NCBI GenBank assembly: GCA_947044365.1
Contig: OX345636.1
Coordinates: 32,252,712 to 32,316,711 of the forward strand
Reading direction: 5' to 3'
Origin: Petrosia ficiformis
Taxonomy: Eukaryota; Porifera; Demospongiae; Haplosclerida; Petrosiidae
Length of the DNA stretch: 64,000 nt
Part shown: positions 45,305 to 60,300 of the stretch, one piece after another
How positions within the stretch are numbered: position 1 is the first letter of the stretch
How the letters are laid out: each line of letters begins with the position of its first letter
The notes under the pieces: generated by a model
What the model saw: the letters and a program-made list of their open reading frames with translations, nothing else
Databases searched by the model: none
What the model was told of the DNA's origin: nothing
Program-made: the position numbers and the translations under genes

Positions 45305-48300
45305 TTACTGAACCACACCACATTTGTCTACATAATCTTTTGGAAACAGTCCTTCATAATCCTTGTTACGTCCACTTACCCAACCATCCTCATGATCTCT
45401 TGTTTGAACTACAATCTAGTAAATATATGAACAATTATGTAAAATAGCTACTCTATCATTAATTTTACATATACATGTAATTATACAAGTCAAGGTTTTC
45501 ACTTAAGTACTATAATTATGTACGTTATTGGCTATAATTGTTATTACAGCTATGGAACTAAGACTCTATCTTAGTAAAACACACCTGTCCTTCAGTCAGA
45601 GGTATTTCTCCTTCGCCAGTTGGAGTGAAATCATATTTTGCTTTTAGTACCATTTCTCCTGGACTAACAATCTAGTGTGTGTGTGTGTGTGTGTGTGAAT
45701 AAATAATAATGACTGCTTTCCCATGGGTTTGAACTATATATATATATATATTTACATGTATATGTTTGTGTCACTTATGCGAGTATGTGTTGTATACATA
45801 GTTAAGGAAGTTGCGTCATTACCAGGGGCTCAGTCAATTAATGGGTGTGGTGCGTAAAAGAACATACGCTCGAGCTCTACAGACCAGCAGAAAGAAAGCT
45901 GCCTGTAGCTACATTGTAAGTAGCTTACGTACATGTAGAAAATGGAAATAATAGCTAGCAATTCTGCCTGAAAAATATTTCTAAAGTTCTACAAGGTCCT
46001 TTGAAAGGTCAGGAGAGTAGATAATCAAAATAATAACTATAAATAGGCTGTTGTGTTTCAGGTATGATAAAGTCAGCCACGATTATTCATTGAATGTTGG
46101 ATACCACAAAGGGATACTTTTATCTTCACTTAAATTTGTAAAGCAATCATAGGGATGTTTTTTTCTCTATATACACTTGTTTTGTACATGTATGTCTGCT
46201 TTAACCATAGGAATAAAATTATGTCGGAAACTCCAAACACTGAATAACACCTTTACAGATTGGGAAGATCAAATTGACTTGTAATGATATGCACATTATA
46301 GCAATGTAATTTACTGTTACCACAAGTAACCAGAGTGTTACAGATGGGCATATTCAGCAAAGATAATCAATTATTTATACATAATGGGTGTGGTCAATTA
46401 AATATAATTCAATTTATCATTAATACAATTTCTAAATGTAATATACTTTTCATATACTTTAAAAAGTAAGAATATGGGAATATGTTTTTCTCCACATACT
46501 GTATATCTTGTTAATACTTTAATGACAAAATAGCTGTATATAATTATTCATCATTCATGAGCTGATTTAGAATTTTAATAATACAATAAACCTCGAAACA
46601 GTAGAATCTATATGCACATGTACATGGTACATGTACTATAAATACTGCTATCACATACTTTATTTTCACCAGTGGTTAACAAGAAACTAATGCACATAAA
46701 AGTCACTCACCATCACATACTCAGCAGGAAAGTAGCCTTTCTTATCTCCTGTAGTACCCTATACAAAGGCAAAGTGCAAATTAAAAATTCTCCTTTGAAA
46801 ATCTCAGCATTCTTTAATATAATTATAATAATTACAAATTATATAACATAATAATTGTACATGTATAATTATGACATGGTTAAGAGGTGTATATGCCAGA
46901 TATACTACCTGCTGTGGAGGGATATAACCAGAGGCCTGTCGCCAAGGGCTTTATCCACATAAACCTTAGAACATTAGCAGGTGACAGTGTATATCAACTA
47001 AGGTTGATATACATGTACATGATTTAACAACTGATGTTTGATGAGCTATATATGCTAAATATAAACTAACCACATTAAATGGTAGGATAGTATATAATTA
47101 TATCATGTATAATACATTGTTGTAAATTAATAGTTATAATTATCACTACATGTACTTGAGAACGACTTGTGTATTTTGACTTGGACATACATGTATGGCT
47201 GTATTGCAATTCAAACTTTCCATAAACTGTATTTCACATACTCACATTTCCTGCGATTATGATTTTTTGGTATCATGATTATTGATGATAAATAATCACA
47301 ATTTTTGATTATATCATGATTATGATAGCATTTGCATAATGCAGTATAGGACAACAATAAAACTAATATGAAACTTATGAAAAGATCATGTTGAGTAGCT
47401 TGTGAATTAAAAAACCCTAATAATCATCATAGTACAGTGTACATGTACATGTACATGTAATTGGTTTCTGTGAATTTTGTGATATACTGGAATAAAACGT
47501 TTTGTTACATGTACTTCTGACACGTTTTTGCTTGCTCAGTCACAATTACACACATGTACAAACAGAGGCCTTCAACATTCATACCTTCCACCAATCTGGA
47601 CTTGCAGTATTCAATAATTCAATGACATCTCCAGTTCTGCAAGTACATATGAGATATTATGAAAGAAGGATAACATGAAGTGGGTTATTGAGTGCTGTGA
47701 TATAATGTACATGTACAATCTTCAGCATTATCCAATTACTCTATACACACATAACATTTTGAGCCATAAACATTTTTTATGGCCCACAGGGCCATCCCTA
47801 TGATTGCTTTCTACGAGGTCTAATGTACATCTACAGTACCGGACAAAAAAAAAGTTCATGTACTGTTTTTGTTGTAGAGCAGTGCTACAAGATGTGGTAT
47901 GGTAAATGAAACTTTGTTTACACAATTAATGAAATTATTAGTTGTTAATGTTTACAAAACAAAGATTTTCATTACCCGACTTATTACATGTACCAGCCCC
48001 TCATAAGTCATGAAATCAAATAGGTTTGAAAGATTTGTGGGGGTGTTATTAAGCCCCTCTTTCAAATTCCACCTCTGAATATGTCCATTACTGGAGACAT
48101 GGACATTGATTACATACATGTACATATAAAGCTCAGTGCTGGACTTTACATTATCATTCACGCTGAGTATAATTATGCATTTACTCACTTTAACGGCATA
48201 TCATTGGGATTGAATTTATCATAATTGTACAGAGCCACACAATGTGTTGGTGGATCCCACTCTCCACTTGGAGCAAATAATGCTTCTTGTTGTCCATACT

Positions 48301-48310
48301 GACCATATAT
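45305..48310 (-). CDS. Gene 2 tandem SH3 domains, five exons
   Basis: SH3-1 reads VALYNYDKFNPNDMPLK (48189-48310), TGDVIELLNTASPDWWK (47585-47636), GTTGDKKGYFPAEYVM (46711-46758): ALYDY-like, WW and the GYFPaeYV end are present. SH3-2 reads VLKAKYDFTPTGEGEIPLTE (45585-45671) and DHEDGWVSGRNKDYEGLFPK with DYVDK (45305-45415). The key ligand-pocket residues (Y, W, P, Y) are conserved in both, so proline-rich partners such as WASP-family proteins are expected. The protein ends five residues after SH3-2 (CGVVQ). Confidence 0.88.
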
Positions 48311-51300
48311 CTGAGACTGAAATGAATATACATGTAATAGTTATACATGCATAGAGTGTATGTGTATGTGCTACTCCATTTGGATTTTTATTCAATTATG
48401 AATACATGTACACATGTATATATATATATACATGTACAATTGTACATGTATATGAATTTATAAAGTGAATGTTAGAATTCTACAGGCATGATTATTGCAA
48501 TGGGAATTGAATAATTCAACGCTTTAACCCATTAACTCTCAAGAGCATGCTGTAATCACACAGGAAAATGTTGATGGAAAAATGGTGTCTATGTAATCAG
48601 AGATCCACACAAAGTGAGACTACCACAGCAACTGTGAATAGCTAAACTACAGACAGAGAGTAAGCAAGTTTGTACATGAGTTCAGTAGCCATAGCAACTG
48701 GGCACAAAAGTTAATTTAATATTTAAAAGAAAATAAGCTCAAAAGTCAAAGGGTTAATTAATTAACTAAAAGAAAAAAAAATAGTTCGATGAACTCAGTC
48801 CAAAATCAAGTGATATGATTATTGCAATGTATGTCATATATTGAATTATTGCCCAACACTACTTAGAAAAGCTTTTGTCTAGTTAGACATCACCGCTCTT
48901 TAAAATGCAGAAGTTATACAGGCATTGTATTTTGAAATTATTGCGCTTTTGGATTCCTAAATAAACAGCAAATGTTTAATGACAAGGTGTGCTTATTTGA
49001 GTTGTACTGGAACACCAAACACAATCATTTTCATTTCATCACTTACTCTTCTTTTTGGATCCAATGATTGCTCACGAGGTGGAGCTGAGGGTATAGAGTA
49101 TAAACAAAAAAATTATAATACCTGTACTTTGTTATCAATACCATACTGCTACTACATGTATCTATCCTAGTTTCTTCTCTTTACAGGGATTCATGCAAGA
49201 TATTTATCTACGGGGGCAATCAGTGTTCATTAAAACACAACAGTGCAAGAGGTTCGTAACAGAAAAAAATAATTTTGAGGAGACTTTAGATACATTGCAT
49301 ATTTAAATAGTCATATAAATAATTACTATTTTTGTCTAAAATTCTCATTATTTCAGGAGGGAATCCCTGGTTTCTCGTGTATGAAAGCCTGCATATCTGT
49401 TTACAGATATTCAATTGTGCCATCCTGCTTTCTTCAACACTAATTATAACTTTGTAAACTATAAACTACAACACCACAGTAGCAAAGTACATGTACATGT
49501 ACATCATGAATATTAATGAGTGGGATTTAAATGACTTACGTTGTGGGTTACCAAGATTTCTCTCATCAATTGTACAATAAATTCCTGTTGACTCGAGCGA
49601 TTCAGTTGTACTACATGTATCTTCCTCCTTGTCTTTTTCTATAATAACAGAAATGAATGTTAGAGGTTTGTGTAATAATATATCATCAGTTATAAGTTAC
49701 ATGCATGATCATACATGTATTGTATGTCATGCAATATATACATGTAGAATACTTCAATCTGATGTTTGATGAAAAAACTTCTTTAAAAACATATATTAAA
49801 AATACATAATTTACTTATACGTAGTTCTTCCCTACATTACTCCATGACACCAAACCAATGATGCATTTATTTTTATTGGATAATGGCAGTATTCCAATGT
49901 ACACCTGAGGCAACTCTCATTTTCATTTTTCCATTGCCTCAGGTGTCTTTCTTTCTTTCTTTCTCTCTCTCTTTCTTTCTACATCTCCGATAACATCATG
50001 TATATGCTTAGGTTTGGTGTTGGTGTCTTTGGTGGTTTCATTACCCCGGCCTTCACCTAATGCCTAGTGTCAAGTTAGCCTGTTCATACAGGCATATGAG
50101 ATGTTTCATTCGGACCCTGCCAGCTGAGCTGCCTTGGTAGCTCAGTTGGTAGAGCATCTGTCCGGAGTACAGAGTGTCGTGGGTTCGAATCCCACCTGAG
50201 GCAACTCTCATTTTCATTTTTCCATTGCCTCAGGTGTCTTTCTTTCTTTCTTTCTCTCTCTCTTTCTTTCTACATCTTCGATAACATCATGTATGTATAA
50301 GTGAAAGGATTGCAGTAGGATAAAATGTATTGCCAACATTGATCACACTTGTGAAGATATACGGACAGAGTAAATAAATCATGTAATACTGCTTAATAGT
50401 CATTAGACTATATACATGTACATACAGTGTACATGTATATGTAGTTGTCATTTTGTATTTTAATCAACAAACATGATGTCATCATGTTTGTTGATTAAAA
50501 TACAAAATGACAACTAGAAAAAAGAGATCCCCCATTTTAGCAACCCTAATGCTTTAAGTGGACACATTATAGTAAGAGAGAGAAAACCAGGATATCATTG
50601 AACATCCTTCAATACATTCACAAAAATAACAACAGCATTACAAAATGACCAACCTGTAATTGCAACACTTTTCAACTTTTTGTAAACTTTCTTTAAATTC
50701 ATACGAGGAAGTTTAGGAGACCTTGGAGTAGGAGATTCCTACAAAACACGATTGAAATTTCAGTACACCATTCATTACATGTATTAGAATTTTAATTCAC
50801 CGAACATGTTAGGTTTTACTATGTAAATGAGCGAAGAAGGAAAATAAATATTTTTGCTAATGGAGAACAGCAAAGAAATCCCTAAACACCAGCTAGGATT
50901 AATTATCACTATTAGTAATAGTTTTGCTCTTTACACATGACAAAGATAGTGATGATAAAGACATTCACGAACACTATAGGACATACGTGTACATGTACAG
51001 TGGCGGATCTAGGGGGGTTTCTTTGGTTTTTGTGGAAACCCCCTTTCAAATTTTCAAATTTAAGTAAATTGATGAATAAAAGTCAGCGTGGTACACCCAC
51101 AAGCATGTTGTACAATAGGAGCTGGTACACCCACAAGCATGTTGTACAATAGGAGCATTGCTTCTATTAGAACACAGTAAAGATGATAAGTACATGTACA
51201 TAAATTACTATAATACTGTACCTACAATTGTACTACACGTGTACTTCAGTAATGATGTTGCTAGTCTGCAAAAGTACATGTAACTGAATCTGAATGATTG

Positions 51301-54300
51301 CCGATTGGCAAAGCAGTAGTCATGACTGGCTATAAAGTCTCACACTCAATTTGGTTGTAAATCTGATGTTCGTGTTTCATCAAACATTTAGTGTAATAAA
51401 TCATAATAGCTAGCGCTAAGTTAGTAACTTATAGTAAGTTTGCATACCTTTCTTAACTGTCCCGATATAGTTAAAGTCCTGTCTGACAGAGGAATGTGTA
51501 ATAACAAAATTATTGGCCACACCTCTCACAAATAATTAATGATAAAAAAATTCGGCTTAAAAAACCCCTTCCTTCAATCTCTAGATCGGCCACTGATGTA
51601 AGTGATATAAAATTACATCTAACTAGACTGAAAGGTGGTTTACGATAATTTCAACTGCACATTTAACAAGTGGGTTGTCAAAACAAAAGAATCATTATTG
51701 CCAGTGCTAGATAACATGTAGAAAGCAAGCCTCTTTTATAGGACTCAGAAGCAAAGACACATTACATGCACATCAGTACATGTACATGTATGTATGATTT
51801 AAACAATACTGTACATGTACATGTACATGTATTTCTGCTTAAGATTCATATCCCTTAATTCAATAATAAACAATTACTAATTGTGGCATCTGCCTTTTTT
51901 TATTCGGCTGAAAAATTAAAATTACACAGTACTCTAGTTTTGGCATAACACCTCTAATTACTGCAACATGACTCTTCAGCTGTGAAATGTAAAGTTAAGA
52001 TGGCAGAATATAAGTGGCCAGTATTTCTAAAGCATACCCCACAACTTCGAATCACCTGAAGAACACTATAGATCCCACTAATTTTATGCTAATTTTGGAT
52101 TGATTCACACAGTGTTCATTCCAAGTTTTCATGATTGTACATATACTAGAGTTTCTGCCATTAAATCAATGTATTCTGCCGATACTGAATGCTTGAATTG
52201 CAGTTATGTAGTGTCAAACCTCGCTAAAGCATGTACACAGTATCAGAACCTTAAAAGAATAACAGTAACCAGCATAAGGACTATCACTAATATGATGGCA
52301 ACAGTTCCAATGGAAAAGGATATGCTACCAGAGATAGATAACTTACTATTATTGTTATTACAATGTACAGTTGTATGTCTTACAATACCAGTAACAATTA
52401 CATATGCACTGCACAAAGGTACTTTTTGTCATTATGATCATACATGTACATGTACATGTACATTTACTGTACAGGTCTACCATGATTGAACAACGTTTAA
52501 ATAATCTACTGTTGTTAAATACTCATAAGAAAGAAACAGACGCTCTTGATCTTGTGGAAATTGCTAACTCATTTGTGTCTACCATTGAGAGACAATTGGA
52601 AAGTTTTTATATTAAAATTATCTGTTTTATGTATAGAATAATTATTATTTACTTCTTTCAAAGTTTATCCAGCACAATGTTTGTAACTTCCTGATGGAAA
52701 AGCGACTTTTAGCGCCCTAGTCGCTCCCTAGATCTAACACTGACTATTGCACAACATGTTGTAACTGCATGTACATGTATCCCAGTCCAAAAGAAATATT
52801 TTGTAATGAAAAATACTTACCCCAGAACAGTAAGGGACGTATATCTGACATTTGCTATGTACATACATTCGACACACTTTACACTCTATACCAGGTCTCA
52901 CACGAGCTATGGAATTACATATAACATTAAAAAAATCGCATTTTTTGCAATATAAAAAAATTGAATCCACAATATTTAAATACATTTGTACATGTACATG
53001 TATAATTACAGGGTATCATAGAGGATTTGTTTTCCTGGAGTTCTGTTAAAGAGATGTAACAAAGTGTAAGGAACAACATTTGCACAAAATGGCATAGCAA
53101 CTAGGGAGTGTGAGGCATGTCCCCATGGAAATTTTTAAGTTCTTCTAGTCACTACAATACTGGTGATCAAATCTATATAGGCTTTAAAAACTGTGGAGGG
53201 GAACCTAGTCCAGGGGAATCCTAGCCCCTCCATTATGAAACTCTAATCATGCTGATGAAAACTATCAACAGATTAGCACACATACATGTACGTACATGTA
53301 CAAATGTATATGTACATTTGAAATCAATAACTTCACCTTGTAGGAAACCACCACAGTAGCGACACTGCACTGGGTATTTCTTGTTAACATCTGCCCATTC
53401 ATGTTCTTTTCCTTGTACTAGAATTTCTGATGTACGACGAGGTCGACCACTATGTAATCAATGATCTCATAAATGAATAATTATGTAGAACTGTAGTTTA
53501 TACATGTGTGTACATGTACATGTTTGACTTGTACATGTACATACATGTATGTACATGTATACAGTATGTATATTGAATCATATGATTAGAAAATGAACAC
53601 ATAAATACATGCATATGTACATGTACATGTACATGTGTACATGTACATGTACACATGTACAATGTACACTGAAAAACAAGATTGAAGTGGTACCATAATA
53701 ATAAAATGAAACAAACCATTCCCATACATACATGTACATGTAAGTGTACATGTATATACATGTAACTACTAGTTTGAAAAAAGCTACACATGTACATTGT
53801 ACACTTGCATAGGGTTGTTATGTGGAAATGGTTATTAACCCTGCCCCATGAAGACGGACAAGAGGGTTATGAAACCATATTAATTTGTCTGACTGTTCAA
53901 ACTTTCTGAAAAAATAAGAACATTAGCACTTACATTGTAAATGGAGCTACTGACAGACTTAAAATTATACACGAATCAAAGTAAAATAAGGGCGTTTTCT
54001 ATATCCTTTCAGCTATAAAGTTATGACTTCCGGTTACCATTTCACCACATTTAGCAGTCTTGTGAGCCAGACCAACCCAAAGTGTGGAACCGTCTGGACA
54101 AAGCTTTATTATGTACAAGTGTAATGATTTTTTTCTACATAGAGAGTACTATAATACTCTAATACTGACAAGGTCAGTGAAAATCGTTAAATACATGTAA
54201 CTTAGGCTCATCATAATAATTTTATTAAACACAAACTTGTAGTAATTAAACACCTTCCAGGACAATTAACTCATATAGCAGAGGACAACAATACGAATCG

Positions 54301-57300
54301 CCATGCTGTACAGAACCTGCTTCTGTAATACAGTGCACTACAGTATACTACAGATACAGGTAAGTACAGTAAAGCATTCATGTGTACATGTATTACATGT
54401 ATTATCTATAGTATTGTGAGACTACTGTACATACATTTTGTACATGTAGTACTGTTGTTATTGCTTGATAATTTTTTTATACTCCTGTATTTGAAATGCT
54501 ATAATTTATTCAATATGTACCTGTCTTCACTAGGTCGTGTTTCTACAAGTGGTGAACTAGCTTGTGGCTGATCAATAGCAACTGCTAGTCCTGCTGCTTC
54601 GAGTTCAGCAAATAAAGAGATCTGGAATTAAAACATAAACACCGAAGTCACTAAATTGAAATAGGGTAACTCACCTTGCCTAATATCATCGCCATATCTT
54701 CATCCTGTTCTCTCTTCGTATGTCTCATGTGAGCTAACTCTACTTCTACACTATGAGCATCACCCATACTTGGATTAGAAATATAACTAAAGTAAGAAAT
54801 ACCACATGGATTAAGAAAGAAATTGTAGATGTGAATGTGTGACATACATGTACATGTAAGGTTATTAAAAAGTGGTAAATTGAATTTTGTGCCCAGAAAC
54901 CCCCATTGCTGTGGTCTATTGAACTCCAGTACAAAGGTACTATGATTCCAATTGTACAATATTTATTAATACTCTCTTCCTACTATATAACTGTAGTTCC
55001 GCTACTTATAGTTATTCTTTCAATGGTAGCAGTCATTCTCTGATCGAGTAGACACTTTTTCAGTTACCATTTAATAAATATAATGTAAGTTTTATATATA
55101 ACACTTAAGATCCATTCATAGCTACAAGACAGTAACATTGCTGTATATATTCCAAGATACACAAGCGCACGTACATGTACATGTACAGGTACATGTACAT
55201 GTATGTGTCTAGAGTGCATATACAATGTACATGTACATGTACATGTATGTGCTCTTGGAAGTCAAAGGTTTAATTGTTAGGAGAAATCTAACCATGCACA
55301 ATATAAACGCATACATGTATGTACAACTTGTATATACACATGTACATGTAAAGATCCTTACAAGTAGTGCTACACTTCTACAAGTACACTTGATCATCAA
55401 TAACATTATAGTTTTACTCAATAATGCACTAGTATATGTAAATGAATGTAGACTTCTCACCTATTGAGTAAATTTTGCTCACTCTCTATTTCTGTACTTG
55501 TTTTTTCTTGTAAACCAACTAAACTTTGTTCCTATCATATACAAAAAGCAAACAGTAAGAGAGGAAGAGAGAGAGAGAGAGAATTTTAGAAAGAAAGACA
55601 GATTTAAAATAATGTATGCACCCCAGTGTTCTATCTACACGTACATGTATATAGACATGTACATGTACATTGTATGTAATAATACAGAAAAAAACATTTC
55701 AAAAAAATGAAAGAACATGTAGGGGTATCAAAAACAAGAAAGCACATGAACATGATTCGGATGGTACACTGTACATTAGCTAAACTCACCATGCACTTCC
55801 CTATAACAAGCCTACATAAGTACATCTAGAGTATAAAAGGTCACAGAGAAATTATATTTATGTAGGGTTGTTATATGAAAGTGGTTAGTTTAATTCTGTT
55901 GCTAACATACCATCCCAAGCTTGTTTATGTGCTTTTGTACTACACATATAATGTACTACATGTATAATGTACCACAATGTACTATAATGTACTACATTGT
56001 GTATAATGTACTATAATGTACTATAGTGTACTATAATGTACTACATTGTGTATAATGTACTATAATGTACTATAGTGTACTATAATGTACTACATTGTGT
56101 ATAATGTACTATAATGTACTATAATGTACTACATTGTGTATAATGTACTATAATGTACTATAGTGTACTATAATGTACTACATTGTGTATAATGTACTAT
56201 AATGTACTATAGTGTACTATAATGTACTATAATGTACTACATTGTGTATAATGTACTATAATGTACTATAATGTACTACATTGTGTATAATGTACTATAA
56301 TGTACTATAGTGTACTATAATGTACTACATTGTGTATAATGTACTATAGTGTACTATAGTGTACTATAATGTACTACATTGTGTATAATGTACTATAATG
56401 TACTATAATGTACTACATTGTGTATAATGTACTATAATGTACTATAGTGTACTATAATGTACTACATTGTGTATAATGTACTATAATGTACTATAGTGTA
56501 CTATAATGTACTATAATGTACTACATTGTGTATAATGTACTATAATGTACTATAATGTACTACATTGTGTATAATGTACTATAATGTACTATAGTGTACT
56601 ATAACGTACTACATTGTGTATAATGTACTATAATGTACTATAGTGTACTATAATGTACTATAATGTACTATAGTGTACTATAATGTATTATAATGTACTA
56701 TAATGTCTCTGGAAGAGATAAGACATACTTGTTTTCTTAGGTCTTCCATTATGTGCAATAATGGTGCTTGTGTCAAATCAATCAACTGTAAACTTTCACC
56801 TAGAGAAGGCTGGAGAAAAAAAAAGGAGCAGAGAATTTTATAGTGTAGGTGAAATTCAACTCAAATTATACCGGACACCTTCATTTACAAATGGTAGAAA
56901 TTGAAATAAATTTGAAGTGGGCACCTACATGTACATTGTACATGTATCCTTCACAATCTTAATTGGGTCAATATACATGTATACAGTGTACAATAAAGGA
57001 GTAAAATTAATGGTGTATGGTTCATTAGTACAACACGTACATGTATATGTACATGTACATGTAGCATTGTAATGCTGTAAATGATTACCAAAGTTTTCAA
57101 AATGTCTCACTTGTTTAGGATGAGTATTTTCTGGTGTTTCAAACATATTTCTTGGAGGTGGATATACCACAGAAAACGACTTCTCGGTAACAAAGTTAGA
57201 TATATCACCACTGCTACTTATAGATGATATTATAGCTGATAAATCTCGAAATTGAGACTGACTATTGTTAAGCTGCAACAGAAACAATATACATGTAATT

Positions 57301-60300
57301 AGTGTAATAATCAAGTAAGTATGAGAAATTAAGGTTCACAACGTGTGTGTGTGTGTGTGTGCGTGCATATTTATGTACACATGTATGTGTCTGTCTGTCA
57401 TATCTAGACACAACTACATTGAACTCGTTGCCTCTGATGTGTGCTTACCATTTCCTGTGAATGCTGAACCAACTTTTGTAACTTTTCAGTATAGCCACCA
57501 GTCAGGTCATTATGAATACCCTGTATTTCCTGGAATATAGAGAATAAAGCATTAATGTCCAGAAAAAAGAAATTGGGATTATTTATCTATAAAGAGTGTA
57601 CTACAATTTGAAAATTATTCCAATATGTACATGTACATGTACATACACTGTATAAAATGATATACATGTACATGTGTACATGTTAATATATGTACATGTA
57701 TGAAAGGAGTATAGATTACGGAGTCACAATTGCTGCAATTGCTATACACTAGCTAGATCAGATAGTTCTTATATACATGATGTACATGTACATGTACATA
57801 GTGAATTCATATCTGATTAAAAGGGTTGATTTGTTTGAGAGTCTTTAAAACCACAACCTTGGTCATTCCTACACCGAAGTGTTACACTCTCCAGTAGTGT
57901 CATATGGATTGGAAACAGGCAGTCATGCAGGAAATTGCTTAAACTAGTGAATGTAAATTGAAACTGAACTGTACATGTATATGTACATGTATATGGAAGT
58001 ACACATGTACATGTATATAGGAGCGGTGGTCACAAATCACAATGGGACAAAATGTCTGGCAGTGAATACTTCAACATACTCACTGATAACAATTGTACTG
58101 TACATCATTATAGAGTCTGCAACACAGAGTTAGATACACACATACATGTAACTTACATCAAGAATAGCATATATATGATCTTCGTAGAACAATTCATGAA
58201 GGTCATTGAATGCGGCATGTTGCATTACATAGAAATTATGAGAATTATAGCTCAGTAGTATTTGTGTGTCCTGTGAATAAGTGAATGAAACAATAAATGC
58301 ACATAAGATTCTGCTATAAGACCTGAAATTCATCTCAGTTAATATCTTAAAATTCTATTAGTGATGATTCTTGGACTTTATATAACAGAGAAAAACGTTC
58401 TTGAAAGTTTTGGCCCAACAGCTTTCTTCAGCTGAAAAAGACCCTTGGGCCAAAAGCATATTTTATTGTCTTACGTGTATAAAGTTCAAGAATCACCGCA
58501 ATGAATATATTTTTTACAATTATACATGTACATGTACATGTAGGTTGCTAATCATGATTACTGTACAACAATGATCACAAAGCATTTACATGTTCATGTA
58601 CATGGATAGCTCAGTTGATAAAAGCATCTGTCCAAAGTGCAGAGTGTCGTGGGTTCAAATCCCACCTGAGGCAACTCATTTTCATTTTTTCATTGCCTCA
58701 GGTGTCTTGACTTTCTTTTTCTCTTTCTTTCTTTCTTTTCATCTCAAGAGTTATCATGTACTAGACATTACATATACACCTCACTATCATCATTCAAGCA
58801 CCATGATGTGATGTACATGTAGTGGATGTTGGTTTATTTCTCTGCAAGTGACGGTTCACTATAATAATTATGACTTCCTAGTTCCTATATGACCGTGCTC
58901 ACTAGTGAAAATTGATTATTTGAATGAAAATAATTTTGATCAAACCCTAATGATTTTTGTTTGGCATTGTATAGTATATGTGCCAGTGAAAGTTAATATC
59001 AAAAAAGCCTATGATACAATGTACATGTACAGTGTAGATACAATTATATCCTAATTGGAATCACAAATACATGTATACAATTTACATTGCTAAGTACTAC
59101 ATGTGTATATACCTTAATTTGGTCCCTCTCCAGAGCTTCTGCATATTTTGCCCAATTTTCAGAATAGTCCCTAAGAGCCTAAAGATACATGCATACATGT
59201 ACATGTACAGTACATAATTATACATGCATAATGATTGTACATGGGTACACAATAATATACATGTATGATGTATATATACATGTATATACATGTACTATGT
59301 ACATGTATGTACTTGTTATTACAATTATTTTACAGGTTTAGGGTTTAGGATTTAGAGTTTATGGTTTAGGATTAAGGTTTAGCATTGTACAATTATACAT
59401 GTATACATGTACATTTACATTAGTGTATACGGCAAATTAGTGCTCATTTTTATAAAACCATTGAAATTTACAAAATTTTGGTGTAGGAGGTTTGACAACA
59501 TTATACGAATTTGAAAAAATGGTATGAAGAGAACTACATGTACATGTATGCAGTTAGCAGCAAAGTAAACTATTAGAGTTATAAAATCAGTTTAGAATTA
59601 CTACATACATGTACATGTGTGTACATGTACATGTATATTACAAGTATTTCTTCACTACATGCACATACATGATGTTATCGGAGACACCTGAGGCAATGGA
59701 AAAATGAAAATGAGAGTTGCCTCAGGTGGGATTTGAACCCACGACACCCTGTATTCTAGACAGATTCTCTACCAACTGAGCTACCAAGGCAGCTCAGCTG
59801 GCAGGGTCCGAATCAAACATCTCATACACCTGTACATGTTGTAAACATACATACATGTACATGTATATTGTAAAGCAAATTTACCTTTTGGACATCTTGT
59901 TCTACCTTTTCAACTTTAGACGTCAGCAGTGTACGATACTGAAACAGCTATAATGATAAAGAGAGAGTTATGAAGTAGTAGACACACTAAACCCATGTGT
60001 GGTTATAACTATGACTACTGACAAGGAAATATTTGCAGACAATACTTGACTGCAATAATAATTAATATGCTAAAACAAGTAGAAAACAGTTTTGTGGATT
60101 TAATGACGTGCATGAAATTAAATAGGTGGAGCTAGAGCGCGATCATTAATTCGTTATGTTATGGCAGAGGAGATTAGAGCCAGCTTGATGCTGTAGTAGG
60201 CCACTACTTCAATTGTACTTGATGTCAAACTGTGATTCAATAGTGATAGGCTGCAAACAAGATGAGCTGTGTTACATTACTCTTTTGCTACCAGAAGTTG

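Noticed and set aside
50131..50203. Functional tRNA-Ser(GGA) gene
   Set aside because: The fold is perfect, but position 33 is C, the variable arm is too short for Ser, and sister copies with the same flanks and (CTTT)n tails show a SINE head.
52734..52985. An 83-codon single-exon minus-strand protein
   Set aside because: Only its middle is the second C1 exon of gene 2 (52821-52906); both ends run into introns.
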